Below, piece after piece: positions 50,920 through 58,697 of a stretch of 64,000 bases of DNA; within the stretch, counting starts at the first letter, position 1; the number at the start of each line of letters is the position of its first letter. Origin of the DNA: UBA5066 sp046331465 (GTDB lineage: Bacteria > Acidobacteriota > Thermoanaerobaculia > UBA5066); contig JAXLQV010000002.1 of the NCBI GenBank assembly GCA_046331465.1, positions 1,488,001 to 1,552,000 of the forward strand. The letters run 5' to 3'. The position numbers and the translations under genes were made by a program. Below the pieces are notes generated by a model. The model saw only the letters and a program-made list of their open reading frames with translations. It had not been told where the DNA came from and did no database searches.

Positions 50920-50999
50920 CAACCGTTCGGCCCCCGCGGGAGTCCATAGGGAAGAGGACGGCGTCCGCCGCGGGGCGGAGCGCCGGCCGCGGAGGAACC

Positions 51000-53900
51000 A
51001 TGCGTCTCTCCTCCTCCCGGGGTCCACTCCTGGCGCTCCTCGTCGCCCTCGCCTCCGCGGCAGGCGCGGCTCCGCCGTCGGAACGGCCGCGGGGCCGGGA
51101 GGAGTGCGCGACGTCGGTCGACCGGAGCGGAGACCCCGGGCGCCTCCTCGAACCCGCGCTCTTCGACCGCCTCTCGTCCGGCGGCCGGCGGCTCGCTCGC
51201 GCGCTCAACGGCCTCCCAGGGCCGGCACGGGTCGAGGCCGCACCGCCGGCGCGGCACGTCGGGCCGCTCGCCGCGCCGGAGGCCCGGCGGAACGTGAGGG
51301 TGAACGACCCCTCGATGGACCTCTACGGGCACACGAACAGCGAGTCGTCGGTGACGGCGACGGCCGACACGATCGTCGTCGGCTTCAACGACGCGGGCGA
51401 GGACCTCTCGGGCTACGCCTTCTCGACGGACGGCGGGGCCTCGTTCACGCACGTCCGGCTCCCGCCGCCGTCCGACGGCTACTTCTACGGCGACCCGGTC
51501 CTCGCGACGGGGCCGGCGGGGGAGGTCTACTACGCGAGCCTGATGTCGGTCGCCGGGAACTTCCTGTCGACGATCGGCGTCTCGAAGTCCACCGACGGAG
51601 GCCGGACGTTCGCGTACCCGGTCGACGCCGTGAACCTCTACACGACCTCCGACGAGGTCATGGACAAGCCCTGGCTCGCGGCGGACACCGGGGCGTCGTC
51701 GAAGTACCGGGGCAACGTCTACGTCACCTGGACGTTCTTCCTCTCGACCGGCGAGACGTTCGTCGCCTTCGCCCGCTCGACCGACGGGGGCCTGACGTTC
51801 TCGGCGCCCGGGAACCTCTCGCCGATCGACGCCGTCGGCGTCCAGGGCTCGGCGGTCGCGGTCGGGCCGGCGGGGGAGGTCTACGTCGCCTGGCTCGACG
51901 AGCACGTCGCTCCCTCCGGGATCTCGCTCCGCAAGTCGACGGACGGGGGCGCGTCGTTCGGCGCCCGGGTCACCGTCGCGTCGCTCGACGAGCTGACGAT
52001 GCTCACCGGGGGCGGGGGCGTCCGCGCGAACAGCTTCCCGAGCCTCGCGGTCGACGGTGCCGGGCGGGTCCACGTGTCGTGGGCGGCCCTCCCCGCGTCG
52101 CCGGCGGCCGACAGGGCCGACGTCTTCTACAGCCGCTCCACGGACGGAGGCGCGACCTTCTCCGCGGCGCGGAGGCTGAACGACGACGCCACCGCGACGA
52201 CCCAGGCGATGCCCGCCCTCGCGGCCTCGCCGGACGGGAGGGTCGCCGTCCGCTGGATCGACCGGCGGGACGACCCGGCGAACGACGCGCTCACGGGCGT
52301 CTCGATGGCGATCTCCGCCGACGGCGGCGCGACGTTCGGGAGGAGCTTCCGGGTCACCGACACGACGTTCGCCTACGGCCCGGTCGAGCCGGGGAACGGG
52401 CGCGGGTACCACGGCGACTACGACGGGCTCGCCTGGCGCGACGGGACGTTCTTCGTGACGTGGAGCGACGAGCGGGGAAGCGACCCCGACGTCTACTTTG
52501 CCCGGGTCCCCGAGACACTCGACCCGGAGAGCCCCGACCTCGTCGTGGCCGCCTCGTCCCCGTGGGCGTCGCTCCGCGCCGGGACGAGCGCGACGTTCGA
52601 CCTCTCGACGGGCGCGACGGGCGCTGCGGCGGGCCCGTTCTCCCTCTCGCTCACGCCCCCCGGCCCGGGCCTCTCGTTCTCGTTCGCACCCGGATCCGTT
52701 CCGGCCGGCGGCTCCTCGCGCCTCACCCTCGCCGCGGCGGCGGACGTTCCGGGGGGCGACGTGCAGCTCACCGCGACCGCGGCGGGAGCAGACCTCGCGC
52801 GCGCGACGGTGATCCGCGCGACGACCTACCCCGCGAGCCGGCCGTTCGAGACCCCGGTGAACGCGACGCGGACGCGGGGCTTCACGGGCGGGATGGCGCG
52901 GACCGACGCGGCCGGGCGGATCCACCTCCTCTACGAGGACGACAGCGACTCCGCCGCCGGGTCGGAGGTCTACTACCGGCGGTCGCCCGCGGGAGACGCG
53001 GTCTTCACGGCCCCGCTGCGGCTCTCGCCCGCGGGAGGCGTCGGCTACGACGCGGTCCTCGCGACCGGCCCGGGCGACCGGGTCGTCGCCGCCTGGGGCG
53101 GGCGGGCGTCGGGCGACACGAACGACCGGGTCTGGGTGGCGCGATCGACGAACGGCGGCGAGACCTTCTCCGCCGCGGTCGCCGTCTCGCCCACGACGCA
53201 GATCGGCGCGCGCCCGGCCGTCGCCGTCGACGGCTCGGGCAACGTCGTCGTCGCCTGGTATGACTTCGCCCCTTCTGTCGCCCTGCTCTACACGGCCCGG
53301 TCGACCGACGGCGGCGCCACGTTCGGCGCCGCGGCCGCGATCAACGACGACGCGGTCGGGGTCGTGACGCGCCCGGGCCTCGCGTTCGACTCGAGGGGGG
53401 CGGCCTACCTCGTCTACACGCGGCAGTACACGACCACCTACGGGCTCGCGACGGCGGCCCGGATCGCGGTCGCGCGCGACGGGAAGACGTTCGCGGCGCC
53501 CGCGAGCCTGACCGACGTGAACAGCGTCGCCTCCTTCGCGCCCGACGTCGCCGTCGCGCCGAACGACGCCGTCCACGTCGCGTACTACGTCCGCCTCGTC
53601 ACGTCGGTCGGGACGTACAACCGCGAGGTCGTCGCCGTGCGCTCGACGGACGGGGGCGCGGCGTTCACGGCCCCGGTGAACCTCTCGAGGAACAACGGGC
53701 AGTCGTGGTTCCCCACGCTCGCCGTCGAACCTTCCGGGGCCGTCACCGTCGCGTGGGAGGACGACACCGGACGAACGACGTCCGACGTCCTCCTCGTCCG
53801 GTCGACGGACGGCGGCGCGACGTTCACGGACCCGGTCGACGTCTCCGCCGACGTCGGCCTCTCCGGCAGCCTTGCGAACCCGCTCGAGGAGCCGGGCGGC

Positions 53901-55721
53901 TCGGGGCGCGTCGCGGTGAGCGCGAGCGCCGCGGGGCGCCTCCTCGTCTCGTGGCTCGACGACAGCCCGGCGAACCCCGACGTCTTCTTCGTCCGCCTCG
54001 ACCCGAGGGCGCTCTCGAACAGGGCCCCGACCGCCTCGATCGCGGCTCCTGCCGCCGGGGCCTCGTTCGAGGCGGGAGCCGGCGTCGCGTTCTCGGGGAG
54101 CGGGACCGACCCGGACGGGGACGCGCTCTCGTACTCCTGGAGCTTCGGCGACGGCGGACGCGCGACCGGCGCGAGCCCCGCGCCGCACCCCTACGCGCGC
54201 CCGGGGAGCTACACCGCGGTCCTCACCGTGGCCGATCCGTACGGGGCCTCGTCGTCGGCCACCGTCGCCGTCACGGTGACCGCGCCGTCGACGACGGGGG
54301 CGAGCCTCCTCGTGCCGGTCGTCCTCGAGGCGGACGGCGTCGGCGGGAGCCGTTTCACCTCGGAGCTGACGCTCGCCTCGCGGGTCGCGGCGCCGACGGA
54401 GGTCCTCCTCTCCTACACCGCCTCGCTCGGCGAGGGGAGCGGCTTCGCGCGGCTCACGCTCGCGCCGGGCGAGCAGCGGGTCGTCCCCGGCGTCGTCGCC
54501 TGGCTGCGCGGGCAGGGCCTCCCGATCGCCGCCGACGGCGGAAGCCAGGCCGGGACGCTCCTCGTCACGTTCGCCGGAGCCCCCGGCGGGGTCTTCGCCG
54601 GCGCGAGGACGTACACGCCGGACCCGGCCGGGACGGGCGGCACGTACGGCGTCTTCTCCACCGCCGTACCGACGACCTCCGGCCCCGTCTCCGTCTACGG
54701 CCTCCAGCAGAACGCCGCGATGCGCTCGAACCTCGCGGTCGTCAACGGCGGGAACGGCCCGGTCACGCTCCGCATCGCGCTCGTCGGGCCGGCGGGGGAG
54801 GACCTCGGCCTCCTGCCCGACCAGACTCTCGGCCCGTGGGGCTGGGCCCAGCTCTCGCAGCCGCTCGCGGGAAGGGCCACCTCCGGTCGCGCGGTCGTCA
54901 CGCGGATCGCGGGAGCCTCGCCGTTCACGGCGTACGGCGTCCTGAACGACGCCGTCACCTCCGACGGCTCGTGGCTCCCGGCGCTCCTCCCGGACGACGG
55001 CTCGGGGGCCGGCCGGCTCGTCCCGGTCGTCCTCGACGTGGAAGGGGTCGGCGCCCGCTTCCGGACCGAGCTGACGTTCACGAACGGCACCGGCGCCCCG
55101 CTGCCCCTGACGCTCGTCTACACCGCCGCCCCGGGCTTCGGGAGCGGTTCGGGCTCGGTGCCCCTGACGCTCGCGCCGTTCGAGCAGAGGATCGTCCCCG
55201 ACGCGATCGCGTTCCTCCGGCAGACGCTCCCCATCGAGGCGGACGGCCGGAGCGTCGCGGGGTCGCTCTTTGTCGACGCGCCCGGGGGCCTCGCCTCCAC
55301 GGCACTCGCCGTCGGCGCGAGGACCTACGTCCCGATGGACCCTGCAGGCAGCTTCGGTCTCTTCTACCCGGGCCTGACGGCCGCCGAGAGCGCCTCGTCC
55401 GAGCCCGTCTGGGTCCACGCCCTCCGGGAGGACTCCTCGCAGCGCTCGAACCTCGCCCTCGTGAACCGCGGCGACGCCGCGGGGCCAATCGTCCTCCGCG
55501 TCTCGTACTTCGGGCCCCTCGGCGCGCCGCTCGGCACGCCGGTCGACGTGGCGCTCGCCCCGGGCGAGTGGAGACAGCTCGGTCGGCCGCTCGTCGCGCT
55601 CGGTGCGACGGCGGGCTTTGCGAAGGTCGAGCGAGTCTCGGGGACGGCCCGCTTCGCCGCCTACGGGGTCCTGAACGACAACGTCTCGTCCGACGGGAGC
55701 TACGTGCCGATGACGCGGTAG
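51000..55721 (+). CDS. very large exported BNR/PKD protein with two C-terminal modules
   Basis: A 1573-residue exported protein (signal peptide LLALLVALASAAGAA). Two beta-propeller blocks carry about eleven Asp-box motifs: residues 100-500 (STDGGASF, STDGGRTF, STDGGLTF, STDGGATF) and 620-1000 (STNGGETF, STDGGATF, STDGGAAF). Between them is a domain with SPDLVVAASSPWASLRAGTSATFDL, resembling a carbohydrate- or protein-binding beta sandwich. A PKD domain follows near 1015-1095 (GTDPDGDALSYSWSFGDGG). The C-terminus has two copies of the module of about 220 residues (VPVVLEADGVGGSRFTSELTL ... FTAYGVLNDAVTSDGS, then VPVVLDVEGVGARFRTELTF ... FAAYGVLNDNVSSDGSYVP). It looks like a cell-surface or secreted binding protein. 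ATG 51000 has GGAGG upstream. Confidence 0.87.
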   Translation: MRLSSSRGPLLALLVALASAAGAAPPSERPRGREECATSVDRSGDPGRLLEPALFDRLSSGGRRLARALNGLPGPARVEAAPPARHVGPLAAPEARRNVRVNDPSMDLYGHTNSESSVTATADTIVVGFNDAGEDLSGYAFSTDGGASFTHVRLPPPSDGYFYGDPVLATGPAGEVYYASLMSVAGNFLSTIGVSKSTDGGRTFAYPVDAVNLYTTSDEVMDKPWLAADTGASSKYRGNVYVTWTFFLSTGETFVAFARSTDGGLTFSAPGNLSPIDAVGVQGSAVAVGPAGEVYVAWLDEHVAPSGISLRKSTDGGASFGARVTVASLDELTMLTGGGGVRANSFPSLAVDGAGRVHVSWAALPASPAADRADVFYSRSTDGGATFSAARRLNDDATATTQAMPALAASPDGRVAVRWIDRRDDPANDALTGVSMAISADGGATFGRSFRVTDTTFAYGPVEPGNGRGYHGDYDGLAWRDGTFFVTWSDERGSDPDVYFARVPETLDPESPDLVVAASSPWASLRAGTSATFDLSTGATGAAAGPFSLSLTPPGPGLSFSFAPGSVPAGGSSRLTLAAAADVPGGDVQLTATAAGADLARATVIRATTYPASRPFETPVNATRTRGFTGGMARTDAAGRIHLLYEDDSDSAAGSEVYYRRSPAGDAVFTAPLRLSPAGGVGYDAVLATGPGDRVVAAWGGRASGDTNDRVWVARSTNGGETFSAAVAVSPTTQIGARPAVAVDGSGNVVVAWYDFAPSVALLYTARSTDGGATFGAAAAINDDAVGVVTRPGLAFDSRGAAYLVYTRQYTTTYGLATAARIAVARDGKTFAAPASLTDVNSVASFAPDVAVAPNDAVHVAYYVRLVTSVGTYNREVVAVRSTDGGAAFTAPVNLSRNNGQSWFPTLAVEPSGAVTVAWEDDTGRTTSDVLLVRSTDGGATFTDPVDVSADVGLSGSLANPLEEPGGSGRVAVSASAAGRLLVSWLDDSPANPDVFFVRLDPRALSNRAPTASIAAPAAGASFEAGAGVAFSGSGTDPDGDALSYSWSFGDGGRATGASPAPHPYARPGSYTAVLTVADPYGASSSATVAVTVTAPSTTGASLLVPVVLEADGVGGSRFTSELTLASRVAAPTEVLLSYTASLGEGSGFARLTLAPGEQRVVPGVVAWLRGQGLPIAADGGSQAGTLLVTFAGAPGGVFAGARTYTPDPAGTGGTYGVFSTAVPTTSGPVSVYGLQQNAAMRSNLAVVNGGNGPVTLRIALVGPAGEDLGLLPDQTLGPWGWAQLSQPLAGRATSGRAVVTRIAGASPFTAYGVLNDAVTSDGSWLPALLPDDGSGAGRLVPVVLDVEGVGARFRTELTFTNGTGAPLPLTLVYTAAPGFGSGSGSVPLTLAPFEQRIVPDAIAFLRQTLPIEADGRSVAGSLFVDAPGGLASTALAVGARTYVPMDPAGSFGLFYPGLTAAESASSEPVWVHALREDSSQRSNLALVNRGDAAGPIVLRVSYFGPLGAPLGTPVDVALAPGEWRQLGRPLVALGATAGFAKVERVSGTARFAAYGVLNDNVSSDGSYVPMTR

Positions 55722-55732
55722 ACGCTCCGAGC

Positions 55733-55783
55733 ACCTAAAGATTTAGGTTGACATCCGGCGTTCCGGGGCCTATTCCTTTAGGT
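55733..55783 (+). promoter_or_regulatory. BlaI-type promoter with two CCTA-N6-TAGG operators
   Basis: A perfect -35 TTGACA (55748-55753) and a -10 TATTCC (55771-55776) are 17 bases apart. ACCTAAAGATTTAGGT (55733-55748) is a perfect seven-base-arm dyad touching the -35. A second CCTA-N6-TAGG (55769-55782) covers the -10. Both share the same geometry and are 35 bases apart centre to centre. The second abuts the GTG start. This is the expected plan for autorepression by the BlaI protein encoded next. Confidence 0.75.
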
Positions 55784-56173
55784 GTGGCGAAGCCGGAGCG
55801 GGACGCACCCCTGACACCCCTCGAGCTCGAGGTGATGAAGGTCCTCTGGGAGACGGGCCCGGCGACGGTCCAGGCCGTGCACGCCCGCATCCGGGAGGTC
55901 CGCCCCCTCGCGTTCAACACGGTCCAGACGGTCCTCTCGATCCTCTTCCGGAAAGGGCAGGTGAGGCGGACGCTCCGCGACCGCGCCTACGTCTACCGGC
56001 CGGCCGTGACCCGCGACGCGGCCGCCGGGACGGCCCTGCGCGACCTCGTCGAGCGCGTCTTCCAGAGCCGGCCGGAGGAGCTCGTCCTCCACATGGTCCG
56101 GAGCCGGCAGCTCTCCGCGAGGCAGCTCGCCGAGCTTCAGAAGCTCGTCGAGGAGGAGGGACGCGATGGGTGA
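55784..56173 (+). CDS. blaI: BlaI/MecI family repressor
   Basis: A 129-residue winged-helix repressor of the BlaI/MecI/CopY family. LTPLELEVMKVLWETGPATVQAVHARI and PLAFNTVQTVLSILFRKGQVRRT are the DNA-binding domain including the recognition helix, and DLVERVFQSRPEELVLHMVRSRQLSARQLAELQKLVEEE is the dimerisation part. In known systems the partner M56 protease triggers cleavage of the repressor. The start is GTG 55784 directly after the second operator. No ordinary SD exists there, so a very short or leaderless transcript is likely. It overlaps the M56 gene by eight bases. Confidence 0.9.
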   Translation: MAKPERDAPLTPLELEVMKVLWETGPATVQAVHARIREVRPLAFNTVQTVLSILFRKGQVRRTLRDRAYVYRPAVTRDAAAGTALRDLVERVFQSRPEELVLHMVRSRQLSARQLAELQKLVEEEGRDG

Positions 56174-57761
56174 CGTCGTTGCGGTGCTGTCGAACCTCGC
56201 GCTCAACGCGGCGTGGCAGGTCCCGGCCCTCGTCGGTGCGGCCGCGCTCGCCGACCTCCTCCTCCGCCGGGCCCCGGCGCGCAGGCGTCACGCCCTCTGG
56301 CGGACGGCCCTCGTGCTCGCGCTGGGGCTGCCGCTCCTCGCGTCCCTCCCGCGCCCGTCGGCTCCCCGCCGGAGCGCGGTGACTCTCCCGGAGGTCCCGG
56401 CCGTGGTGCCCGCCTCCCCGGGACCGGTCGCCGGGGCGGCCCCGGCGCGCATCACGCTCCGGGTCTCGGCGGCCGCGGGCCTCGCGGCCTTCGTGCTCGT
56501 CGCGGCGTCGGTGGCCCATCGCGGCTCGAGGCTCCTTCTCGCCCTCCGACGCGTCTCCCGATTCCGGCGAAGCGCCGTCGAGGAGACGGCGGGGAAGGTC
56601 CGCGCCCTCGCGGAGGAGTGCGCCGCGGCGCTCGGAGTCCGGCGTGTCCCGGTCCTCTCCGCGCCGGGGCTCGAAGGGCCGGTGACGCTCGGCGTCCTCG
56701 AGCCCGTCGTCCTCCTCCCGGCCTCGTTCGCAGCGGACCACGACGACGACGCGATACGGGCCGCGCTCGGACACGAGCTCGCCCACGTGAAGAGGCGCGA
56801 CTTCGCGGCGAACCTCGTGCACGAATTCGCGCTCGTCCCGCTCTCCTGGCACCCCGTCATCCGGCTGCTCCGGCATCGCCTGGACGAGACGCGCGAGATG
56901 GCGTGCGACGAGCTCGCGGCGGGGAGCCTCCTCGGGTCGAGGCGCTACGCGAAGTCTCTCCTCGCCGTGGCCTCCGGGATCGCGGGGCCGGCGCCGGCCC
57001 CGGGCCTGGGCGTGAACGACGGCGACATCCTCGAGGAACGGATTCGCCACCTCCTCCGTCCGAGCGGGGGAATCGCGGGACGGACGCGTCTCGCGGTCGC
57101 CGCCGGGGTGGCGCTGCTCCTCGCCACGAGCCTCCTCGCCTCGTTCGCGGTGGTCGAGGCGAGACCGCTGCCGGCGAACGCGCCGGCGGAATGGAGGTCC
57201 GGTATGAAGCATGCCGCGCTCGCCGCGCTCCTCGCGCTCGGCCTCCCCGCGAGCGGGAACGACCTGGAGAAGGGAATCGAGGCGCTGAAGGCCGGCGACC
57301 TCAAGGTGGCGTCGGCGAGCGTCGAGAAGGCGATCGCCGCGAACCCGAAGGACCGCGACGCGCTCTACACGCTCGGCGTCATCCGCTGGACGGAGGTCTA
57401 CAACGGCCTGGGCGAGATGAAGAAGACGGGAAGCGTGCCGCCCGCCGCGCGCGAGGCCTTCCGGAAGAGCCTCGCGTCGGGACACGACGCACTCGGAAAG
57501 GCCATCGCCGTCGACCCGGCGTTCGCCGACGCGTACCTCTACGACAACCTCCTCTACCGGCTCGACGGCGACCTCTCGACCGACCCGGCCGAGGCGAAGG
57601 CCTTCTTCGCGAAGGCCGAAGCGCAGCTCGCGAAGGGGAAGGAGCTCAAGGGCGCCCGTGCGTCGACGCCGGGCTCGAAATCTTCCGTGCCTCCTCCCCC
57701 GCCTCCCGCGCCGGCGAAGAAAGGCGCCCTGCCGCCGCCTCCTCCTCCTCCGTCGCGCTGA
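56166..57761 (+). CDS. M56 family sensor peptidase (BlaR1-like) with C-terminal TPR-like region
   Basis: A 531-residue protein. Membrane segments lie near residues 20, 50 and 105; the zinc site is H203-E-L-A-H207 in LGHELAHVKRRDF, with a further Glu in ETREMACDELAAG, matching the BlaR1/MecR1 M56 family. A last membrane segment at about 317-340 (LAVAAGVALLLATSLLASFAVV) precedes a region of 185 residues of TPR-like helices (LEKGIEALKAGDLKVASASVEKAIAANPKDRDALYTLGVI) and a proline-rich tail. Instead of a penicillin-binding sensor, this TPR-like part would face the periplasm. An internal ATG (57204, residue 347) with GGAGG six bases upstream opens a signal-peptide-like sequence, so the tail may also be made separately. 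The start overlaps blaI. Confidence 0.85.
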   Translation: MGDVVAVLSNLALNAAWQVPALVGAAALADLLLRRAPARRRHALWRTALVLALGLPLLASLPRPSAPRRSAVTLPEVPAVVPASPGPVAGAAPARITLRVSAAAGLAAFVLVAASVAHRGSRLLLALRRVSRFRRSAVEETAGKVRALAEECAAALGVRRVPVLSAPGLEGPVTLGVLEPVVLLPASFAADHDDDAIRAALGHELAHVKRRDFAANLVHEFALVPLSWHPVIRLLRHRLDETREMACDELAAGSLLGSRRYAKSLLAVASGIAGPAPAPGLGVNDGDILEERIRHLLRPSGGIAGRTRLAVAAGVALLLATSLLASFAVVEARPLPANAPAEWRSGMKHAALAALLALGLPASGNDLEKGIEALKAGDLKVASASVEKAIAANPKDRDALYTLGVIRWTEVYNGLGEMKKTGSVPPAAREAFRKSLASGHDALGKAIAVDPAFADAYLYDNLLYRLDGDLSTDPAEAKAFFAKAEAQLAKGKELKGARASTPGSKSSVPPPPPPAPAKKGALPPPPPPPSR

Positions 57762-57778
57762 GCGTCGTCCCGTTCCAT

Positions 57779-57817
57779 CGGGCGTCCCCGTCCCGGCTCA
57801 CGGGACGGGGACGCCCG
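57779..57817 (+). terminator. strong hairpin terminator after the blaI-M56 operon
   Basis: A perfect stem of 17 pairs (57779-57795 with 57801-57817) around the loop GCTCA lies 18 bases past the stop codon of the M56 gene. There is no T tract. Confidence 0.7.
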
Positions 57818-57848
57818 GGCCCGCCTTGAGTCCGCGATCCGAGGCTCC

Positions 57849-57854
57849 TATGCT
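57849..57854 (+). promoter_or_regulatory. -10 element TATGCT
   Basis: TATGCT lies 27 bases before the start of the exported protein gene at 57882, with GAGGAGGAG in the leader. Confidence 0.5.
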
Positions 57855-57881
57855 GGGCTCCTCCAGAGGAGGAGCAGCCGG

Positions 57882-58697
57882 ATGGGACGTCTCGCGACGC
57901 GACGGGCCGGGACCTCGCGGGGACCGTTGGCGGTCCTGCTCGGGCTCGTCCTCGTCCTCGGCTCCTCCGCGAGCGCGAACCTTCGGGCGCCGGTCGTCGT
58001 CCGCGAGTCCCCCTCGGCGGCGCTCTCTGCCCCGGACCCCCGCCTCACGGTCGAGCGGGAGTCGCTCCGCTTCACGTGCGGCTCGACCTCGTGCGACGTC
58101 ACGGCGGAGTACGAGGTCGTGGCCGAGGCCGCGACCCGGGTCCGGCTCGACTTCATCCTCCCTTCGGAGTCGCCTGTGACCGCGACGGCGAACGGCGAGA
58201 CGGCTGCCGCGACCGTCGTGCCGGCGCAGCCGCTTCGGCCGGAGGAGGCGCGCGGCCTCCCGCGCGGGGAGCCGGGGGCGCCGGCGCTGTTCCGTGCCGG
58301 CTTCGAGAGCGCGCTCCGCCCGGGGCGCAACAGCGTCGCCGTCCGCTACGCGCAGCCCCTCGGCGCCGAGGAGGTCGGCCACGGCTACGGGAAGAAGGGG
58401 AGGATGGTCCAGCTGTTCCGGTACGAGCTCTGGCCGCTCCGCGAGTGGAGCCGGGGCGACGGTTTCCGGATCCGCCTCGCCGTCTCGACGGAGCGGCCCG
58501 CGCCGGGTCTCTGGCAGCGCTGGTTCGGGACGTCGAGGTCGCTCACCTGCATATCGAGCGACCCGGCGATCCCGCTCCCGCCGGGACGGAAGGAGCAGAA
58601 GGGGGGCGAGCTCGTCTACGAGGTCGAGCTCGGCCCGTCGATTCCCGACCGGGTCACCTGCTACCTGGGTGACGAAGACCTGATGCCGAGGTACTGA
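57882..58697 (+). CDS. exported hypothetical protein, first gene of a coupled pair
   Basis: A 271-residue protein with a signal peptide (GPLAVLLGLVLVLGSSASA). The mature part is beta-rich (RLTVERESLRFTCGSTSCDVTAEYEVVAEAATRVRLDFILPSE) with an early cysteine pair and two later cysteines (TCISSDPAIPLP, RVTCYLGDE), probably a disulfide-bonded beta-sandwich protein of the periplasm. I do not recognise a family. Its TGA shares one base with the ATG of the next gene (TGATG), so the two are translationally coupled. Because the next gene may encode a cysteine peptidase beside a VgrG island, this protein could be its periplasmic antagonist; this is inference only. ATG 57882 follows GAGGAG. Confidence 0.72.
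   Translation: MGRLATRRAGTSRGPLAVLLGLVLVLGSSASANLRAPVVVRESPSAALSAPDPRLTVERESLRFTCGSTSCDVTAEYEVVAEAATRVRLDFILPSESPVTATANGETAAATVVPAQPLRPEEARGLPRGEPGAPALFRAGFESALRPGRNSVAVRYAQPLGAEEVGHGYGKKGRMVQLFRYELWPLREWSRGDGFRIRLAVSTERPAPGLWQRWFGTSRSLTCISSDPAIPLPPGRKEQKGGELVYEVELGPSIPDRVTCYLGDEDLMPRY

Noticed and set aside
50700..55418. A 1572-codon open frame antisense to the large BNR protein
   Set aside because: The plus-strand frame has a signal peptide, Asp-box repeats and a PKD domain; the antisense frame is low-complexity Arg/Asp/Gly sequence mirroring it.
55748..55783. Earlier start of blaI at 55748
   Set aside because: It would translate the -35, -10 and both operators; the GTG at 55784 gives a normal-length BlaI protein.
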